Source: CAMYLR01 sp039588915 (lineage in GTDB: Bacteria; Gemmatimonadota; Gemmatimonadetes; JACCXV01; JAHWKZ01). From it: a stretch of DNA of 64,000 nt. The notes under the pieces were generated by a model. The model saw only the letters and a program-made list of their open reading frames with translations. It ran no database searches and was not told where the DNA came from. This document shows, piece after piece, positions 44,679 to 52,785 of the stretch. The position numbers and the translations under genes were made by a program. How positions within the stretch are numbered: position 1 is the first letter of the stretch; the number at the start of each line of letters is the position of its first letter. Location: positions 33,021-97,020 of the forward strand of contig JBDGYV010000002.1 of NCBI GenBank assembly GCA_039588915.1. Direction: 5' to 3'.

Positions 44679-46154
44679 CTAGAGGATGTACTTGCGAAGG
44701 TCTCTGTCTTCCACAATCTCCCCCAACCTCTCCTGTACCCCTTCCGCGTCAATCGCAACCCGTTCTATCTCGCTATCGGGAACGTCAAACAGGATATCGT
44801 CGAGCAGGCTGGTCATAACCGTGTGGAGCCGGCGCGCACCAATGTTCTCCATCTGATCGTTGACCTCGGCCGCAATGCGGGCGATCTCTCGGATCGCGTC
44901 TCCACTGAACGACAGATGAACGCCCTCTGTCTTGAGCAGTGCCTCGTACTGAAGGGTCAGAGCGTTCTTGGGTTCGGTGAGGATCCGCTCGAAGTCTCGG
45001 GCGGTCAGGCTCCTCAGCTCGACCCGTATCGGGAAGCGCCCCTGGATCTCGGGGATCAAGTCGCTGGGTTTCGACACATGAAACGCACCCGCTGCAATAA
45101 ACAGAATATGATCCGTTCGAACGAGCCCGTACTTTGTCTGCACGTTCGACCCCTCGACAACCGGCAGCAAGTCTCGCTGCACCCCTTCGCGCGAGACGTC
45201 CGGTGCACCGGTGATCTTCTCGCCCGCGATCTTATCGATCTCATCGAGAAACACGATCCCCGAGTTCTCGGTGCGGTAGATCGCCTCGTTCACGACCTCG
45301 TCCATGTCGATCAGCTTGTTGAGCTCCTCCTGGAGTAGAATCCGCCGCGCCTCGGCCACGGTCACCTTTCGGCGTTTCGTTCGCTTGGGGATCATCTCTT
45401 CGAGCATCTCGCTCACGTCCATCTCCTCGAAACCCATTGGAGAGAGGACCTCGATGAATGGAAGCCGACTCGAGGTCGTCTCGACCTCTACCTGCCGCTC
45501 TTCGAGCTTTCCATCGGTCAACAACCGGCGCAACTTATCGCGGGACCGTTCTCGTTGAACGCGTGGATCTTCGGTATGCATACCTTCCGACTCACGCGCG
45601 ACCCCGGCTGGGTCTACCAAGTAGCGATGCCCACCGTCAGCTTCTTCAGCCCCCCTCAATGGCGGTAGCAACAGGTCCAGCAGCCGCTCCTCAACGCTTG
45701 ATTCCGCCTGCTCGTAGACTTCGTCTTCCCAGTCTTGACGCACCATGTTCACCGAGATCTCTGCAAGATCACGGATCATCGATTCCACGTCCCGACCCAC
45801 ATACCCGACTTCGGTGAACTTCGAGGCCTCGACCTTGATAAACGGCGCATCGGCGAGACGCGCCAGCCGACGTGAGATTTCGGTCTTACCCACACCAGTG
45901 GGACCGATCATGATGATGTTGTTGGGCAAGATCTCTTCGCGCAGGTCGTCTTCGACGCGCAAACGCCGCCAGCGATTTCGAAGCGCGATCGCGACCGCAC
46001 GCTTGGCGCCGTCCTGGCCAATGATGTACTTGTCGAGCTCGGCAACGATCTCCCGAGGCGTCAGCGTGGCGTAGGGATCCGCGTCGCCGGCTATCGAAGA
46101 CTGCTGTTGCTCAGCGGTCGCGGTCCCCGTTTGGTTGCGACCGTCATCATTCAT
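44679..46154 (-). CDS. hslU: ATP-dependent protease ATPase subunit HslU (ClpY)
   Basis: A 491-residue AAA+ unfoldase partner of HslV. LTPREIVAELDKYIIGQDGA opens the family core after a 25-residue hydrophilic lead; Walker A is GPTGVGKT, the pore loop GYVGRDVES, Walker B IVFLDEIDKI, and the C-terminus ends RDLRKYIL, the tail that inserts into HslV. The I-domain is somewhat longer than in E. coli (443 residues), with acidic and Arg-rich stretches. ATG 46154 overlaps the hslV end by eight bases; gcvT begins just after its stop. Confidence 0.96.
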   Translation of the reverse strand: MNDDGRNQTGTATAEQQQSSIAGDADPYATLTPREIVAELDKYIIGQDGAKRAVAIALRNRWRRLRVEDDLREEILPNNIIMIGPTGVGKTEISRRLARLADAPFIKVEASKFTEVGYVGRDVESMIRDLAEISVNMVRQDWEDEVYEQAESSVEERLLDLLLPPLRGAEEADGGHRYLVDPAGVARESEGMHTEDPRVQRERSRDKLRRLLTDGKLEERQVEVETTSSRLPFIEVLSPMGFEEMDVSEMLEEMIPKRTKRRKVTVAEARRILLQEELNKLIDMDEVVNEAIYRTENSGIVFLDEIDKIAGEKITGAPDVSREGVQRDLLPVVEGSNVQTKYGLVRTDHILFIAAGAFHVSKPSDLIPEIQGRFPIRVELRSLTARDFERILTEPKNALTLQYEALLKTEGVHLSFSGDAIREIARIAAEVNDQMENIGARRLHTVMTSLLDDILFDVPDSEIERVAIDAEGVQERLGEIVEDRDLRKYIL

Positions 46155-46683
46155 CGTTTTCTAGCTCCAGGATCGTCAACTCGGCATTGGTGTAGATGCA
46201 AATCTCGGCGGCGATCTGAAGCCCGCGCTCGACAATCGCCCTAGCGTCGAGATCAGAGTCGCGCGTAAGAGCACGCGCCGCAGCCAACGCGTATGGACCA
46301 CCCGCCCCGATGGCCAGAATTCCATCGTCGGGCTCGATGACATCCCCGTTGCCCGACACGAGCAGACTATGCTCCTTATCACAGATCGCCAACATCGCCT
46401 CTAGTCGCCTCAGGATCTTGTCTGAACGCCACTCTTTTGCCAACTCGACCGCGGCTCGCGGCAGGTTTGTCGGGTAACGCTCGATCTTCTCTTCGAACTT
46501 TTCAAACAACGTCAGCGCGTCAGCGGCGGCACCTGCGAACCCAGCCACGATCGATCCGCTCTTGAGGTGCCGGACCTTCGACGACCGGCTCTTCACGATC
46601 GTGTCTCCGAAGGTGATCTGGCCGTCACCTCCGAGCGCGACGGCTCCGTTCTTTCGAACCCCGAGGATTGTCGTTGCTTGCAT
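46147..46683 (-). CDS. hslV: ATP-dependent protease proteolytic subunit HslV (ClpQ)
   Basis: A 178-residue threonine peptidase forming the HslV double ring. After a three-residue propeptide (MQA) the mature protein starts TTILGVRKNGAVALGGDGQ with the nucleophile Thr1; SRSSKVRHLKSGSIVAGFAG carries the Lys33 equivalent, and GILAIGAGGPYALAAARAL is the conserved core. ATG 46683 is preferred over 46698 because AGAGG lies seven bases upstream and the propeptide length is normal. It follows xerC after 11 bases and leads into hslU. Confidence 0.96.
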   Translation of the reverse strand: MQATTILGVRKNGAVALGGDGQITFGDTIVKSRSSKVRHLKSGSIVAGFAGAAADALTLFEKFEEKIERYPTNLPRAAVELAKEWRSDKILRRLEAMLAICDKEHSLLVSGNGDVIEPDDGILAIGAGGPYALAAARALTRDSDLDARAIVERGLQIAAEICIYTNAELTILELENDE

Positions 46684-46694
46684 GCGTGAGCCTC

Positions 46695-47612
46695 TCATGC
46701 GCGAGGGTGAGCCAAATCGTAGGCGGTCTTGATGCGTTCACGTGACAGATGCGTGTACAGCTGAGTGGTCGAAAGAGAGGCATGGCCAAGGAGCTCCTTG
46801 ACCGCCATGATGTCAGCTCCTCGATCGAGGAGATGGGTGGCAAACGAATGCCGAAGCGTATGGGTCGACACGCCTTCTCGCTCGGCGATCGTGTCCAGGG
46901 CCCGCTTCACGACGCGTTGAATCTGACGCACCGAGAGCGCACGGCCAGTCCGGCCGACGAACACTGGGGCCGCCGTACCGACGAGTGCGTCTTCATCCAG
47001 CTCGCCGCGGTATTGCTGAAGCGCCTCCAACGCCCGGCCGGTGATCGGCACCCGACGCTCCTTGTCGCCCTTACCGATTACTCGAACTGTCTTGGACCCG
47101 GCGTCAACATCCGCCCAGGTCAACCCAGCCAACTCACTGACCCTGAGGCCGGCGCCGTAGGCGACCTCCAGCAGCGCCGCCAGTCGGCGCCCGAAGAACC
47201 CCTCCACCTTGGCGTAGCTCTCCAGCGCGCGGTCAAGCGTGGCGGCACTCAACACCTCCGGGAGCTTGCTCTTCTGCCGCGGAACGCCGACCTGCTGAGC
47301 GGGATTACTGTCTGCCCAACCCTCACGACAAGCGTGACGAAAGAAGCTCCGCACAGCTGCCAATCGTCTCGCGATCGTGCGTCGTACCAGGCCGCGATCG
47401 GCACAGTACCCCAGGAAGGCCCGCACGTCATCCGGTCTCACCGTATTCAAGTCGATACTCGAGGTCCCCAGGTGATCGACCGAAAAAGCAGCCCAGTCCT
47501 CGAGATCCCGGCGGTACGCAGCGATCGTGTTGGGGCTGTAGCGGCGAACCGCCTTGAGGTAGTCGAGGTGGTCGTCGATGTGCGCGCCGAGTGGCCCGCT
47601 CGCAGGCTTCAA
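46695..47612 (-). CDS. xerC: Tyrosine recombinase XerC-type
   Basis: A 305-residue site-specific recombinase for chromosome-dimer resolution. The N-terminal SAM-like domain has DYLKAVRRYSPNTIAAYRRD; the catalytic domain has GAGLRVSELAGLTWADVD (Arg), GKGDKERRVPI (Lys), HTLRHSFATHLLDRG (His-x-x-Arg), LLGHASLSTTQLYTH (His and nucleophile Tyr). TTG 47612 overlaps the trmFO TGA (TTGA) with GAGG four bases upstream and gives normal length; the 62 residues further upstream in frame are trmFO shadow. XerC or XerD cannot be told apart by eye, but the trmFO-xerC-hslVU order favours XerC. Confidence 0.93.
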   Translation of the reverse strand: MKPASGPLGAHIDDHLDYLKAVRRYSPNTIAAYRRDLEDWAAFSVDHLGTSSIDLNTVRPDDVRAFLGYCADRGLVRRTIARRLAAVRSFFRHACREGWADSNPAQQVGVPRQKSKLPEVLSAATLDRALESYAKVEGFFGRRLAALLEVAYGAGLRVSELAGLTWADVDAGSKTVRVIGKGDKERRVPITGRALEALQQYRGELDEDALVGTAAPVFVGRTGRALSVRQIQRVVKRALDTIAEREGVSTHTLRHSFATHLLDRGADIMAVKELLGHASLSTTQLYTHLSRERIKTAYDLAHPRA

Positions 47613-48946
47613 GCCGCCTCGACCAGCGCCGGTACGGCAGCGATGCTCCACTCCTCCATCCGATCGATCGCCCGGGCAGCCTGCGCTCGGCGCCGCGCCC
47701 GTTTGTCCCGCACGCGGTGCTCCAGTGGAGGCAACAGTCCGAAATTGGCATTCATGGGCTGGAAGTTGGTTGGATCGGCGGTTCGAAGGTAGTGGCAAAG
47801 CGAACCGGCCATCGTCTCCCGGGGCGGCACGGTCGGTGCAGCTCCGGCTAGGACCCGGACGGCGTTCCAGCCCGCCAGGAGCCCGCTCAGGATGGACTCC
47901 ACGTACCCCTCAACACCGGTCAGTTGTCCAGCGAAGAAGAGCCTCGGCCACGCCTCACTGGCGGGCCGTCCGTACCCATCCAGCGCCACCGGGTGCTGCA
48001 AAAACGTGTTACGGTGAACTTGACCGTGGCGCAGGAACTCGGCTCGCGAGAGCGCCGGCACAATACCAAACACGCGCTTCTGCTCCCCGTACCTCATCCG
48101 CGTCTGGCAGCCGACCAGATTGTACATCGTACCCTCGCGGTTCTCACGCCTCAGCTGCAACACTGCGTGCGGCCGGCGACCAGTTGCGGGATCGGTTAGA
48201 CCGACTGGTTTCATAGGTCCAAAGCGGAGTGTATCCAGCCCGCGCCGAGCCATCTCCTCGATCGGCAAACACCCCTCGAAGAACATGACATCGCGCTCAT
48301 ACTCCTTCAGTGGATACAACTCGGCGCTCAACAATGCATCGATAAAAGCCGCGTACTCGGCCTCCGTCAACGGACAGTTGAGGTAATCGTCACCACCCTT
48401 ACCATAGCGCGACGCAGCCCAGAAACGCTCCGGCACGAGCGAATCCTGGGATACGATCGGGCTGATGGCATCAAAGAACGCCAGACTGTCGCCACCAAGT
48501 GTGACTTCGATCTCGCGCACCAAGCTATCTGACGTCAGCGGGCCGGTGGCAACGATCGTCAACTGATCGGGCTCGAAGCTGGTCCGTTCATCCCGTACCA
48601 CGGTGACGAGCGGCTCGGCCTCGATCAGCTGCGTGACCCGACCAGAAAACTGGACGCGATCAACCCCCAACGCCGAGCCAGCAGGTATCTGAGCTTCTAC
48701 AGCTGCGGCTAGCAGCTGGCTGCCGAGGCGCTCAAGCTCGGCCTTGAGGACACCGTGGGCGGTCTCGACATCGAGCGACTTGAAGGAGTTTGAGCAAACG
48801 AGCTCGGCCAAGAGATCCGTCTGGTGTGCAGGCGTTGCCACCACCGGCCGCATCTCATAGAGGGTGACGGAAACACCAAAACGAGCACACTGCAGCGCGG
48901 CTTCGGTGCCTGCTAGACCGCCGCCGATAACGAGGGCTCGGTTCAA
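47609..48946 (-). CDS. trmFO: Methylenetetrahydrofolate-tRNA (uracil-54-C5) methyltransferase
   Basis: A 445-residue FAD- and folate-dependent enzyme that makes ribothymidine-54 in tRNA. FAD site ALVIGGGLAGTEAALQCAR is at the N-terminus; LVCSNSFKS, YLNCPLTEAEYAAF and FEGCLPIEEMARRG, with the conserved cysteines, are TrmFO/Gid signatures, as is GFxQTxMRYGEQKR-type LVGCQTRMRYGEQKRVF. TTG 48946 overlaps the topA TGA (TTGA); 64 residues further upstream in frame are topA shadow. topA, trmFO, xerC, hslV and hslU form one leftward run. Confidence 0.95.
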   Translation of the reverse strand: MNRALVIGGGLAGTEAALQCARFGVSVTLYEMRPVVATPAHQTDLLAELVCSNSFKSLDVETAHGVLKAELERLGSQLLAAAVEAQIPAGSALGVDRVQFSGRVTQLIEAEPLVTVVRDERTSFEPDQLTIVATGPLTSDSLVREIEVTLGGDSLAFFDAISPIVSQDSLVPERFWAASRYGKGGDDYLNCPLTEAEYAAFIDALLSAELYPLKEYERDVMFFEGCLPIEEMARRGLDTLRFGPMKPVGLTDPATGRRPHAVLQLRRENREGTMYNLVGCQTRMRYGEQKRVFGIVPALSRAEFLRHGQVHRNTFLQHPVALDGYGRPASEAWPRLFFAGQLTGVEGYVESILSGLLAGWNAVRVLAGAAPTVPPRETMAGSLCHYLRTADPTNFQPMNANFGLLPPLEHRVRDKRARRRAQAARAIDRMEEWSIAAVPALVEAA

Positions 48947-51483
48947 CCGCGGGTCAACCCGGCCGGCTCCGTGGTCGGCGCCGGCTCCGGCACCTCCGCC
49001 TTGCACTTGGGACACCTCAGCCCGGTGACACCATCGCTGTCGCGCCACGCCTCGGCCACTCGGTGACCACATTCCGGGCAATCGACCGCGCGGGGTGCTC
49101 CGTTCTGGGTGTAGTCGCAATCGGGGTATCGATTGCAACCATAGAAGCGTCGCGCCCCACGGCCCCGGCCGCTCCGACGCTCCGCTAGCTCACCTTCATT
49201 GCATTGAGGGCATTTCACGCCCGTGGGCAGAGACTCCGTGTGTCGACACTTGGGGTACTTCGAACACCCAATAAAAGCACCGAAGCGCCCGGTCTTGATG
49301 GCCAACTCACCTTCACCACACCGAGGGCACTCGCGGTCGAGCTTCTCGCCAGCCGCCTTCGCGCGCTGTCGGGTGGCCAACGCTGCCTCCGGATTGTCCC
49401 CGATGTTCATCGTGAAATCGCAATCTGGATAGTTCGCGCACCCCACAAACGGACCACGCCGACCCCGCTTGATCACCAACTCACCGCCATCGACCGGACA
49501 CGGGTCGTCGGGGGGCGCCGGACCCAGCTCGGGGATCGGCTGCGTACCGCGGCAATCAGGGTACTTGCGGCACCCCCAGAACGGCCCGAAGCGATTCCAT
49601 TTGAGCCCCATCGCGCCGTGAGCCTCATCCTTGGGACAATTCGGTGGCTCGAGGTCGTTCCAACTCTCATCCCCGTTTCCGCCGTTCTCGGTGACTGTTG
49701 TCACACGATCGATGTCTTCCCTAAGAGGACGCCACAGATCCTCGACGACGTCCCGCCAGGCAAGAGTGCCTTCCTCGATCTTGTCGAGTTCTTCCTCCAA
49801 ACCGCGAGTGAAGCCGACCTCGAAAATGTCATCGAAGTGATGAACCAGATACTTGAGCACAAATCGCCCGAGCACGGTCGGACGAATCCTGCGATCGTGT
49901 CGTTCAGCGTAGTTGCGCTCGAATAAGCGCGAAATGATGGTGGCGTATGTGCTGGGCCGTCCGATCCCCTGGGCCTCGAGCTCCTTGACCAGGGTCGCCT
50001 CGCTGTAACGCGCCGGCGGCTGTGTCTCTTTGCCGTCACTGACGACCTCGAGCGCAGTCAGAATCTCGTCCTCATCGATCGACGGCAGCAGAACGTCGTC
50101 TCCGGCCTCTCCATGCTTGCCAGCTTGCCGGTACGCCTCGATAAAACCCGGAAATGTGAGCACAGAGCCCGACGCACGGAACTCCAGATCACCATCCACG
50201 ACGAAGTCGACCGTTGTTCTGTCGTAGCGAGCGACCTCCATTTGCGATGCCACAAAGCGCAACCAAATCAGCTCATAGAGTCGAGACAGATCACGACCAT
50301 CTTTCATTTTTCCGAGAGTTGCCTGTATCGCATCCGGTGCCCGCATCGACGTCGGGCGGATCGCCTCGTGCGCGCCCTGCGCTCCCGCTGCGCTCTTATA
50401 GTGTTTGGGTTTGTTGGGGCAGAACTCGGCGCCATAGCGCTGACTGATAAACTCACGCACCTCGGTGAGCGCGGTATCAGACACCCGAGTCGAGTCGGTC
50501 CGCATGTACGTAATGAGCCCTGCGGTCTGACCCTCGACCTCGATGCCTTCGTATAACCGCTGGGCCAGCGACATCGTGCGACGGGCACTCAGCCCCAAGC
50601 GACGCGAGGCCTCTTGCTGAAGCGTCGATGTCGTGAACGGCGGAGGCGCTGATCGACTGCGCTCCTTTCGTTCAACCGTGTCGACCTTCCACTCGCTTTG
50701 GGTGGCGCGCTCGACGACTCTGGCGGCGGCCTCCTCAGTGTCGACCGGCGGCGCGCGAAACTCTTTCTCGCCTGGTTGTCCGCGCGGGATTACCGCTATG
50801 CCAGCCACTCGCTGGAGGTCAGCCTGGAAGCTTTCTGGTTCCTGATCGCCGGGTGACTGGAGCGTCGCTTTGACCCGCCAGTACGCCACCTTCCGGAAGC
50901 TCTCGATCGTTGCCTCGCGTTCGCACACCAAACGGAGCGCGACGGTCTGGACTCTGCCAGCGGATAATCCCGGATAGAACGGTGTCGTCAGTAACGGACT
51001 GATCTTGTAGCCAACCAATCGATCGAGAATTCGGCGCGCCTGTTGCGCGTCGACCTTGCGACTGTCAATACGCCCCGAGTTCTCGATCGCTCGCTTCACC
51101 GCCGCGGGCGTGACTTCATAGAACAGAGCCCGCCGAATGTTCTCGGGCGGAATGCCCAACTCGTCAACGATGTGCCAGGCGATAGCCTCGCCTTCACGAT
51201 CAGGGTCGGTAGCGACGAACACGGTCTGAGCGCTCTTGGCCGCCTTACCGATCTGATTCAAGACCTTGCGCTTGCCGCGGATGACTTTGTAGGTCGGCGC
51301 GAACCCGTTTGCCGGATCAACGCCCAACTCCTTCGGTGGCAGGTCCCGGACGTGGCCCACAGAGGCCTCAACCTGGTACTCCCTTCCCAGGTACCCGCCG
51401 ATCGCCCGCGCCTTGGCCGGCGACTCGACAATGACCACATTTAGGCTGCTTTGCGGTTTCTTTTTCTTCGGCTTAGCACTCAT
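48943..51483 (-). CDS. topA: DNA topoisomerase I
   Basis: An 846-residue type IA topoisomerase. The Toprim domain has VVIVESPAKARAIGGYLG and ATDPDREGEAIAWH; the nucleophile Tyr is in GLITYMRTDSTRVS, and GIGRPSTYATIISRLFERNY is also conserved. The C-terminus carries four or five zinc-ribbon units, for example CPVDGGELVIKRGRRGPFVG, CPRCGEGELAIKTGRFGAFI, CPQCNEGELAERRSGRG and a last CPECGHRVAEAW...CPKCKAEV. This is more than the three of E. coli TopA, whose fingers are also less regular. The N-terminus is Lys-rich (MSAKPKKKKPQSS). It is the first gene of its operon. Confidence 0.97.
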   Translation of the reverse strand: MSAKPKKKKPQSSLNVVIVESPAKARAIGGYLGREYQVEASVGHVRDLPPKELGVDPANGFAPTYKVIRGKRKVLNQIGKAAKSAQTVFVATDPDREGEAIAWHIVDELGIPPENIRRALFYEVTPAAVKRAIENSGRIDSRKVDAQQARRILDRLVGYKISPLLTTPFYPGLSAGRVQTVALRLVCEREATIESFRKVAYWRVKATLQSPGDQEPESFQADLQRVAGIAVIPRGQPGEKEFRAPPVDTEEAAARVVERATQSEWKVDTVERKERSRSAPPPFTTSTLQQEASRRLGLSARRTMSLAQRLYEGIEVEGQTAGLITYMRTDSTRVSDTALTEVREFISQRYGAEFCPNKPKHYKSAAGAQGAHEAIRPTSMRAPDAIQATLGKMKDGRDLSRLYELIWLRFVASQMEVARYDRTTVDFVVDGDLEFRASGSVLTFPGFIEAYRQAGKHGEAGDDVLLPSIDEDEILTALEVVSDGKETQPPARYSEATLVKELEAQGIGRPSTYATIISRLFERNYAERHDRRIRPTVLGRFVLKYLVHHFDDIFEVGFTRGLEEELDKIEEGTLAWRDVVEDLWRPLREDIDRVTTVTENGGNGDESWNDLEPPNCPKDEAHGAMGLKWNRFGPFWGCRKYPDCRGTQPIPELGPAPPDDPCPVDGGELVIKRGRRGPFVGCANYPDCDFTMNIGDNPEAALATRQRAKAAGEKLDRECPRCGEGELAIKTGRFGAFIGCSKYPKCRHTESLPTGVKCPQCNEGELAERRSGRGRGARRFYGCNRYPDCDYTQNGAPRAVDCPECGHRVAEAWRDSDGVTGLRCPKCKAEVPEPAPTTEPAGLTRG

Positions 51484-51548
51484 GGCGCGCGTAATATGGC
51501 ATACGGTTCCAACCGTCGACCACCGGGGGTCAAAGGCCTAAATGCGTT

Positions 51549-51573
51549 CGGGGCGCCCTCTTCGGACGCCCCG
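51549..51573 (-). terminator. Possible terminator between the pil/Ig genes and topA
   Basis: CGGGGCG (51549-51555) and CGCCCCG (51567-51573) form a 7-bp stem around an 11-base loop, about 50 bases past the stop of the Ig-like lipoprotein gene. The - strand then reads CATTTAGG, with only a short T-run. The rest of the 141-base gap to topA shows no clear promoter. Confidence 0.5.
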
Positions 51574-51624
51574 CCTGGTTTCCGGATTCAGTTCCGACGC
51601 ACGGTAGCCACCTTTTGGCCCAGA

Positions 51625-52785
51625 TCAACCGCCGCCGTCGCCGTCCCCCTCCTCCAATGGTGGCACCAATACTTGGCCGGTGACGATAAACTCGACGGCG
51701 TTCGTCCCGGCGGCGATCGCTACCGCTGCGTTGCGTCCCTCGGTCACCGCCAACAGTCGGCTCTGGGCCAACCCATTGGCATCGGCGAAGCTCGTCGACG
51801 TGGTGAGGAAACCACCGCCGTCGGATACAAACCACGTAACGGCCACGCCTGAAACGGGGTTGCCAAACTCATCGACCACCTGTGCCACGAACGGGTTTGG
51901 ATCCCAGCCCTGAAAATCAGGGCTTCCCGGTTGGTGAAGGGTGTCAATAACCGCTGTTTGGTTGTTCCCGGCCACCATGATGAGCCGAGCCGGACCGACC
52001 GCTGTGGCGGTAGCGGTGAACGTCTGGCTCGTGGTCCTCTGCGCGCCCACAGGTCCAATCAAGGTCCGAGCGGTTACCGAGTGGACTCCCGGCGCGGTTC
52101 CCAACTTCAAGTAGGCGCGAGCCGTGCCACCGCCGTCGGTGTTGACGGTCACCTCACCGGTCGTCGGCCCGCCGGGCGCGACCATCACCGCGGCCGACGC
52201 TCCCTGCGACTGCTCCAACGTAAACGTCACCGGGTGGCCACCAACCGGGAACCCGTCTGGGCTGTCGACTCGCACTACGACCGGTAACGGAAGCTCGCTC
52301 CCTGCTTCGCCGGATTGATTGTCGCCGCTAACGCGTACCATCGTAGCCGCTTCGGTCGGGTCGTTCAGAACCTGGATCGTGAACTGGACCCGGCCGATCC
52401 CCCCAGGCCGCTCCGCGCGCGCCTCGATAATGGTCATTCCAGCCAGCGCTGGACGAAACGTCACCTCGGTGAATCCCTGGTCATCGGTTAGTGTGCTATC
52501 GGAGGAGAATGCCCCGCTGCCGGCGAGCAATGTGTATCGAACCACCGCCGACTTGATCGGTCGGCCATCCGCGTCGAGCACACGAACGCGAAGCGACGTA
52601 TCGAACAACGAGCCGAGCTGCGCCAGGAGCTGCTCACCACCGACGGCGACCATTCTTGGTTCACCGCTGGCCTCCGGCCGTCCGCCGTCCAGCAACGCCT
52701 CGTCACAAGCCACAAACATGGCGAGGACCACTGCCAGGCTGAGCCACAAAGCGAACCATCGTGTCGATCGGTCGCCGCTAACCAT
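51625..52785 (-). CDS. Lipoprotein with tandem Ig-like (Big-1-type) domains
   Basis: A 386-residue surface or periplasmic protein. The signal LSLAVVLAMFVACDEA ends in a lipobox (FVAC). Three Ig-like repeats follow: residues about 50-140 (VRVLDADGRPIKSAVVRYTL, DDQGFTEVTF), 145-265 (VDSPDGFPVGGHPVTFTLEQ) and 270-370 (QVVDEFGNPVSGVAVTWFVS, DANGLAQSRLL). The V-D-xxGNPVxGVxVxF pattern is that of bacterial Big-1 domains in adhesins. The tail is Gly/Asp-rich. ATG 52785 overlaps the pilQ end by eight bases, so it is the last gene of the pil operon; a role as adhesin or pilus-linked factor is inference. Confidence 0.82.
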   Translation of the reverse strand: MVSGDRSTRWFALWLSLAVVLAMFVACDEALLDGGRPEASGEPRMVAVGGEQLLAQLGSLFDTSLRVRVLDADGRPIKSAVVRYTLLAGSGAFSSDSTLTDDQGFTEVTFRPALAGMTIIEARAERPGGIGRVQFTIQVLNDPTEAATMVRVSGDNQSGEAGSELPLPVVVRVDSPDGFPVGGHPVTFTLEQSQGASAAVMVAPGGPTTGEVTVNTDGGGTARAYLKLGTAPGVHSVTARTLIGPVGAQRTTSQTFTATATAVGPARLIMVAGNNQTAVIDTLHQPGSPDFQGWDPNPFVAQVVDEFGNPVSGVAVTWFVSDGGGFLTTSTSFADANGLAQSRLLAVTEGRNAAVAIAAGTNAVEFIVTGQVLVPPLEEGDGDGGG

